Of a stretch of DNA of 47,636 nucleotides, positions 42,467 through 47,636 are shown one piece after another. This DNA comes from Thermoanaerobaculia bacterium. GTDB taxonomy: Bacteria; Acidobacteriota; Thermoanaerobaculia; UBA5066; DATFVB01. Position numbers and translations under genes: made by a program. Each line of letters opens with the position of its first letter. The first letter of the stretch is position 1. The notes beneath the pieces were generated by a model. It was not told the origin of the DNA and searched no databases. It saw only the letters and a program-made list of their open reading frames with translations. The DNA lies in assembly GCA_035717485.1 (NCBI GenBank), contig DASTIQ010000068.1, positions 1 to 47,636 of the forward strand, read 5' to 3'.

Positions 42467-43615
42467 ATGAAAAGGTTCGCGCGTCCGTTCCGCCGAGCGC
42501 CGCTTCTCGCCGCGGCACTGGCGTTCCCGCTTCTCGCTCCCGCGTTCGGGGAGGTCGTCGTCGTTTCCAGTGGCCCGCTGCTCGATAAAGACCAGCCGAA
42601 CTTCCAGACCGTCGTCACGAAGGACCTGATTCTCCGGATCCCGACTTCGCGGAACGTCGGCGAGGTCCTGACCCTGACGCCGGGTCTGGCGGAGCCGGGC
42701 CCGATCGAATCGGTTCCGGGAGTGGAAACGATCCACTACAAGGTGGACGGAAGCGGCAGCCGACCGACGTTCCCGCCCGGCACGACGGTCGACTTCGGCG
42801 ACGGCAAGGCGCTCCACTTTCCATCGATCTACGGAATCCGTTTCGCCGGACCGAGCGACGGCATGCGGATCATCGTGCGCCGTCCCGGGGAGAAGAAGCC
42901 CTTTCTGGATCAGCCGATCCGGATCCCGATGCCTCAGACGCGCGACTTCGGGGTCATCGTCGCGCCCAATCGATTCGAGACGCCGCCGGTCGCCGTCGCC
43001 GGCCGAATGCACGTCGTCCGCGGATCGCTCTCCGGGGACGGCACGAAGACCGCGATCACGATCGGGGGGCGGCCCGCGAAGATCGTCGCCGAGAATCCTC
43101 GTTCCGTCTTCTTCGAAGTGCCGGACGACGCGCCCGCCGGCTATGCGACGATCGTCGTCGAGGATGGCGGCCGCCGCGCCGAGATCCGGGTCGCGGTCCT
43201 GAAGCTCTCGATGAGCGCGGACCAGCTGAAATTGAAGCGCGGGCAGACGACCCATTTCCACGCGACGATCTCGGGTCCGGAGTCGTGGACGGCCGAGGAC
43301 TGGAAGAGCGCGATCCCGTACGACCTGTGCGACGTCGACGCGCTTCGGAAGAAATTCCCCGACTTCCAGCCGCCGGCGCCGGGAGGCGACGGGTTCCTGC
43401 TGTTCTCCGTCACGAACATGTCGCCCGGCGTGATCTCGATGGAGGAATTCGCGAAGCGTCTCGGCAAGGCCGACTTCCGCTCCGGCGTCTACAGCTACGA
43501 CGGCGGGATCGGGGCGGTCAACGACGGCGGCTTCGGAATCCACGGCGAGGTCGAGGCGTTCCTCGCGCCCGCTTCGGCCGAGGCCGCGCCGGTCGCGCCC
43601 GCGGAGAAGAAATAG
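42467..43615 (+). CDS. secreted protein with Ig/IPT-like domain
   Basis: Exported protein of 382 residues with a signal peptide (residues 1-28, ending LAPAFGE). The mature part is beta-rich: a first domain near 30-150 (KDLILRIPTSRNVGEVLTLT, later YGIRFAGPSDGMRIIVRR), then a segment at about 180-250 of IPT/TIG-like character (ITIGGRPAKIV, PAGYATIVVEDGG), and a C-terminal region from about 255 (ADQLKLKRGQTTHFHATISG, then VTNMSPGVIS). The end is Ala/Pro/Glu-rich. No catalytic motif is recognised. AGAGGAAA precedes the ATG, and TAAAAT at 42440-42445 is a possible -10. It is divergent from the kinase pair. Confidence 0.75.
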   Translation: MKRFARPFRRAPLLAAALAFPLLAPAFGEVVVVSSGPLLDKDQPNFQTVVTKDLILRIPTSRNVGEVLTLTPGLAEPGPIESVPGVETIHYKVDGSGSRPTFPPGTTVDFGDGKALHFPSIYGIRFAGPSDGMRIIVRRPGEKKPFLDQPIRIPMPQTRDFGVIVAPNRFETPPVAVAGRMHVVRGSLSGDGTKTAITIGGRPAKIVAENPRSVFFEVPDDAPAGYATIVVEDGGRRAEIRVAVLKLSMSADQLKLKRGQTTHFHATISGPESWTAEDWKSAIPYDLCDVDALRKKFPDFQPPAPGGDGFLLFSVTNMSPGVISMEEFAKRLGKADFRSGVYSYDGGIGAVNDGGFGIHGEVEAFLAPASAEAAPVAPAEKK

Positions 43616-43619
43616 GGAC

Positions 43620-43823
43620 CTAGGTCTTCGGTTTCGGGATGATGCAGGTTTCCCGGGTTTCGTCCGGGCTGACCCGCCGATGCTCGTACGTCTGGTTCTG
43701 GTCCATTTCCGAGAACCGCCCCATCCGGTCGCAACGCGGGCAACGGGCGATCACCGCGCCATCGGGAGTCTTCGATCCCTCGACCATGTCGGTGTAATCC
43801 TCGAACGTCGTTTCCAGGTCCAC
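43620..43823 (-). CDS. small zinc-ribbon-like protein (family copy 2)
   Basis: Protein of 67 residues from the GTG at 43823, which has GGGAGGA 8 nt upstream; the longer open frame upstream is compositionally shadow-like. Core: VIARCPRCDRMG, TYEHRR, DETRETCIIPK. It shares the CPxCxR...YEHR...DETREx-C-I pattern with the neighbouring gene at 43895-44080 and with the gene at 13060-13269. One zinc or iron site from CxxC plus His/Cys is plausible. Function unknown. Confidence 0.7.
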   Translation of the reverse strand: MDLETTFEDYTDMVEGSKTPDGAVIARCPRCDRMGRFSEMDQNQTYEHRRVSPDETRETCIIPKPKT

Positions 43824-43894
43824 GCGCAGTCCTCCCTGCCCTTGCCATTGCAAGAGCGGTGCCTGCGGCGTGCTGGCGAAGAGGAGGAGGTGCG

Positions 43895-44080
43895 CTACGG
43901 CAGGATGCAGACTTCGCGGGTCTCGTCGCCGATGCTCGGCCGGTGCTCGTAGACGGTGAAGTCGTGCTCGACGAACATCAGCGCCTCGCGGCCGCAACGC
44001 GGGCAGGGCATGAACAATCCCAGGGAGCTGACCGTCCGAGTCCGCGGGTGGATTTCGTCCAAAAGGGCTTGCGCTTCCAT
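43895..44080 (-). CDS. small zinc-ribbon-like protein (family copy 3)
   Basis: Protein of 61 residues. The ATG at 44080 is preferred over the one at 44089 because GGAGG lies 9 nt before it and only 0-2 nt before the other. Core: PCPRCGREALM, VYEHRPS, DETREVCILP. Close paralogue of the gene 71 nt downstream (43620-43823). The pair are probably co-transcribed. The 193 nt upstream (44081-44273) show no gene. Confidence 0.7.
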   Translation of the reverse strand: MEAQALLDEIHPRTRTVSSLGLFMPCPRCGREALMFVEHDFTVYEHRPSIGDETREVCILP

Positions 44081-44273
44081 TGGTGTCATCCTCCGAAGGG
44101 GACGGAGTGCAAGGGCGATGCCTGTCCGTCGCGAAGGCTTACTCGAGGGGCCGGGTCGACGTCGCGCCGACGCGGCCCGCCAAACGACCGCTGATCAGAT
44201 GGCTCTCCGCGGAGGCGCGCCGTGACGGGTTGGAAGACGCGTCCGGGGCACCCGCCCGCCGCTGAGGGATGCC

Positions 44274-44333
44274 GCGTACGTCGTGCCGGTGCCGGGCGGC
44301 ACGCGCCCGCCCGGCTCGATGCATCGCCGCGCC
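44274..44333 (-). repeat. structured intergenic repeat, partial copy
   Basis: A 60 nt stretch identical to 44445-44504. It contains the inverted repeat GCCGGGCGG...CCGCCCGGC and the palindrome CGATGCATCG. This copy does not border a gene and its flank on the left diverges from the other copies. Confidence 0.8.
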
Positions 44334-44378
44334 AAACCGTCAGTAAGAGCCCAGAGTCGATTCGGTTCAGACGACCGG

Positions 44379-44506
44379 AAAGCGCGGCGAGGCGCGAACC
44401 CGGCGGGATGCGGGTCGCCCGGCGGCGGCTAAGGCGTACCGTGAGCGTACGTCGTGCCGGTGCCGGGCGGCACGCGCCCGCCCGGCTCGATGCATCGCCG
44501 CGCCGG

Positions 44507-44509
<3 letters not shown>
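44379..44509 (-). repeat. structured intergenic repeat, copy next to fumC
   Basis: About 130 nt. Its first 40 nt (GCGCGGCGAGGCGCGA onward) and last 28 nt (ending CGCGCCGGCTA) match the copy at 46021-46150; the middle holds the 60 nt shared with 44274-44333. A strong 9-bp hairpin and the CGATGCATCG palindrome are present. Its last three bases are the TAG stop codon of fumC. Confidence 0.8.
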
Positions 44510-45910
<1,401 letters not shown>

Positions 45911-45928
45911 GTCGCCTCCGAAGAGACG

Positions 45929-45934
45929 ATTCTA
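45929..45934 (-). promoter_or_regulatory. putative -10 box of fumC
   Basis: TAGAAT on the minus strand, five of six consensus positions, ends 18 nt before the ATG. The leader carries a GGAGG ribosome site, unlike the leaderless starts elsewhere in this window. Confidence 0.4.
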
Positions 45935-46020
45935 TCGACCTCGGCGCGCCGGCAATGAGGCAAATACTTCAATTCGGGGAGCGCTGAGCTCGCCTGGACG
46001 AGCCCGATGGCGATTCACGG

Positions 46021-46150
46021 GGAAGCACGGCGAGGCGCGAGCCCGCCGGGATACGGGTCGCCCGCGAGATCCCGAAGCGTACACGCGCGGTACGTCGCCG
46101 GGTCTCGCGGGGCGGCACGCGGCCGGCTCGATGCATCGCCGTGCCGGCTA
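46021..46150 (-). repeat. structured intergenic repeat, third copy
   Basis: About 130 nt, similar at both ends to the copy at 44379-44509 with a diverged middle. In minus-strand sense it begins TAGCCGGCACGG and contains GCCGGC...GCCGGC flanking the palindrome CGATGCATCG, a stable hairpin. The leading TAG is the stop codon of the BNR protein gene. Confidence 0.75.
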
Positions 46151-47636
46151 CTCTTTCTTCCAGTCCGGGAGGCGGCCCGGCGTATACGGCGCCCCGGCTC
46201 CTTCCATCTTGTCTTCGAGCGCCTTGAGGTCCTTCCCGACGAGGGTGCGGAGCGCCGCGAGTTGTGCCCCGAAGTCGTCCGCCGCGATCGAGTACGCGTC
46301 CACGCTCGTTCCCGTGGGCGCGGACGTCGCCGTCCACTGCGTTCCGACGATTCCTTCGACGCGGTCCGTGATCGACGGCGCCGTCGGCATCTCGTAGCGC
46401 GCCGCGACCCGGTCGCCGCGAAGCTTCGTGTCGATGTCGCGGAGGCGCTCCTCGATCGCGCGGGCGTCCGCGCCGAGCGACGCGGTGTCCTTCCCGGGCG
46501 TGTCGAGGAGCGACCGCTTGATGTGCTCCAGGCGCTCGTGCACCTCGTCGACGACTTCGCCCGCGCCGCGCACGGCGCGCTGCAGGCGCGCGGTCTTCAG
46601 CTCGAACGCCAGGAGGGCGGCGCGGTCCTTCTCGGGAATCGTCCCGACGCCCGAGGCTTCGAACGTCCGGGGCTCTCCGACGGGAACGAGCTTCCCTTCG
46701 ACGCGCTTGGCGAGGGCGACCGTGTAGCGCCCCGGAACGACCATGGGGCCGGTCGGCGGAGGGGCAAACGGATCGGCCGAAGGAGGCTTCAGCGAGGTCG
46801 GCACCGCGGCCGGGTAGCGGAGATCCCAGGCGATCCGGTGCACGCCCTTCTCCCCTTTCGCGGTCAGGCGGCGGACGACGTTCCCATCGGAATCCGTGAT
46901 GGTGAAGATCAGCGACGGCTCTTCTTCCGCCGTTTCCGCGCGGAGATCGGAAAGGGAAGCGAAAGGCATGTCTCCGCCTTCCTTGTCGATCTTCTTCTCC
47001 CGCTCGTGCCGCGCCTCCTTCCTCGTCTTCAGCTCCTCCTTCAGGTAATACGTGAACACCGCGCCGAAGGGGGGATTCGGGGCCGCGTAGAAGGCATCCC
47101 CCTGGAAGGCTTTCCCGGGAAGCCCGAGCGGCGCTTTCGGCATCGTCACCCTCGCCGGCTTGACCGGAAAGAGCACCGCTTCCTTCTCGAGCATCTCGGA
47201 CGTCGCCCCCCGGAGCGGCGTGTAGTCGTCCAGGACGTAGAAGCCCCGCCCGAAGGTGGCGGCGACGAGATCGTTCTCCCGTTTCTGGATCGCGAGGTCG
47301 CGGACCTCGATCGTCGGGAGGCCGCCCTTCAGCGCGATCCAGCGGTTTCCCCCGTCCTTCGTGAAGAAGAGCCCGAATTCGTTTCCGGCGAAGAGGAGTT
47401 TCCCGTCGACCGGGTCCTCGGCCAGCGCATAGACCGTCCCGCGCTTCGGGAGATCGCCCGCGATCGACCGCCACGTCCGCCCTTCGTCGTCGCTGCGGAG
47501 GAGATACGGGGCGAAGTCTCCCATCTTGTGGTTGTCGAACGCCGCGTAGACGGTCCCCTTGTCGTGCGACGAAGCGACGAGGCGACTCACGTAGGTCATG
47601 TCGGGGACGCCGGGGAACTTCTCGATCCGGCGCCAG
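46148..47636 (-). CDS. sortilin/VPS10-type BNR glycosidase-like protein, 5' partial
   Basis: C-terminal about 495 residues of a larger protein; the frame is still open at the window edge, where it reads WRRIEKFPGVPDMTYVSR, so the start is missing. The first 130 residues have two Asp-box repeats (SDDEGRTW and TKDGGNRW) with the partner strands GTVYALAEDP and DLVAATFGRGFYVLDD, then a domain with ITDSDGNVVRRL and HRIAWDLRYP, a helical region (about 320-440, with VDEVHERLEHIKRSLLD) and a Lys-rich end. This matches the large exported VPS10/sortilin-like 'glycosyl hydrolase' family common in Acidobacteriota and Gemmatimonadota; enzymatic function is unproven. The TAG stop lies at the repeat edge. 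Confidence 0.87.
   Translation of the reverse strand, partial: WRRIEKFPGVPDMTYVSRLVASSHDKGTVYAAFDNHKMGDFAPYLLRSDDEGRTWRSIAGDLPKRGTVYALAEDPVDGKLLFAGNEFGLFFTKDGGNRWIALKGGLPTIEVRDLAIQKRENDLVAATFGRGFYVLDDYTPLRGATSEMLEKEAVLFPVKPARVTMPKAPLGLPGKAFQGDAFYAAPNPPFGAVFTYYLKEELKTRKEARHEREKKIDKEGGDMPFASLSDLRAETAEEEPSLIFTITDSDGNVVRRLTAKGEKGVHRIAWDLRYPAAVPTSLKPPSADPFAPPPTGPMVVPGRYTVALAKRVEGKLVPVGEPRTFEASGVGTIPEKDRAALLAFELKTARLQRAVRGAGEVVDEVHERLEHIKRSLLDTPGKDTASLGADARAIEERLRDIDTKLRGDRVAARYEMPTAPSITDRVEGIVGTQWTATSAPTGTSVDAYSIAADDFGAQLAALRTLVGKDLKALEDKMEGAGAPYTPGRLPDWKKE

Overview
The window is a high-GC (roughly two-thirds G+C by eye), gene-dense bacterial chromosome segment. It carries HslVU, Mpl, RecD2, class II fumarase, many BNR/sortilin-type propellers and S-layer-homology proteins, tandem kinase/TPR proteins and a selenocysteine formate dehydrogenase. 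This mix most resembles Acidobacteriota (Thermoanaerobaculia-like) or a neighbouring uncultured phylum. That placement is inference; no rRNA or other phylogenetic marker is present. No phage, IS element or CRISPR array was seen.

Layout. 1-7.6 kb: hslV-hslU-lipoprotein operon, a small secreted protein, mpl (peptidoglycan recycling), a DUF1573-FKBP pair and a GNAT acetyltransferase. 7.6-13 kb: two large exported proteins, a 13-repeat BNR propeller and a glucose/sorbosone-dehydrogenase-like propeller with PKD and SLH domains. 13-17.5 kb: a small zinc-ribbon gene, then a translationally coupled three-gene operon (asparagine-synthetase-like, radical SAM, halogenase-like flavoprotein) that looks like an uncharacterised biosynthetic or modification system. 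17.5-19.3 kb: Cys-rich proteins, a lone receiver domain and a short coiled-coil protein. 19.4-27.6 kb: a formate oxidation locus (fdhD, Tat-exported selenoprotein FdnG with a readable SECIS hairpin, FdnH, FdnI, FdhE, a possible hemerythrin-like protein, convergent moaA). 27.7-36.6 kb: VOC protein, tRNA-Arg(UCG), small Cys-rich proteins, two lipoproteins (one a phospholipase-D-type enzyme), RecD2, a twice-frameshifted small pseudogene, an ECF sigma factor and an M15-type peptidase. 36.7-47.6 kb: a sphingolipid delta-4 desaturase homologue, tandem paralogous Ser/Thr kinases with TPRs, a secreted protein, two related zinc-ribbon proteins, fumC bracketed by structured repeats, and a 5'-truncated sortilin-type BNR protein.

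Formate chemistry is the clearest functional theme. FdhD and FdhE mature a periplasmic Mo/W-bisPGD selenoenzyme that passes electrons through FdnH and FdnI to quinone, and MoaA starts the pterin cofactor pathway.

A cross-cutting regulatory pattern is visible. About ten start codons have no Shine-Dalgarno sequence but have a -10-like hexamer (TAnnnT or nAnAAT) ending 6-8 nt upstream, which suggests widespread leaderless transcription. Genes with a good Shine-Dalgarno site have their -10-like box further upstream.
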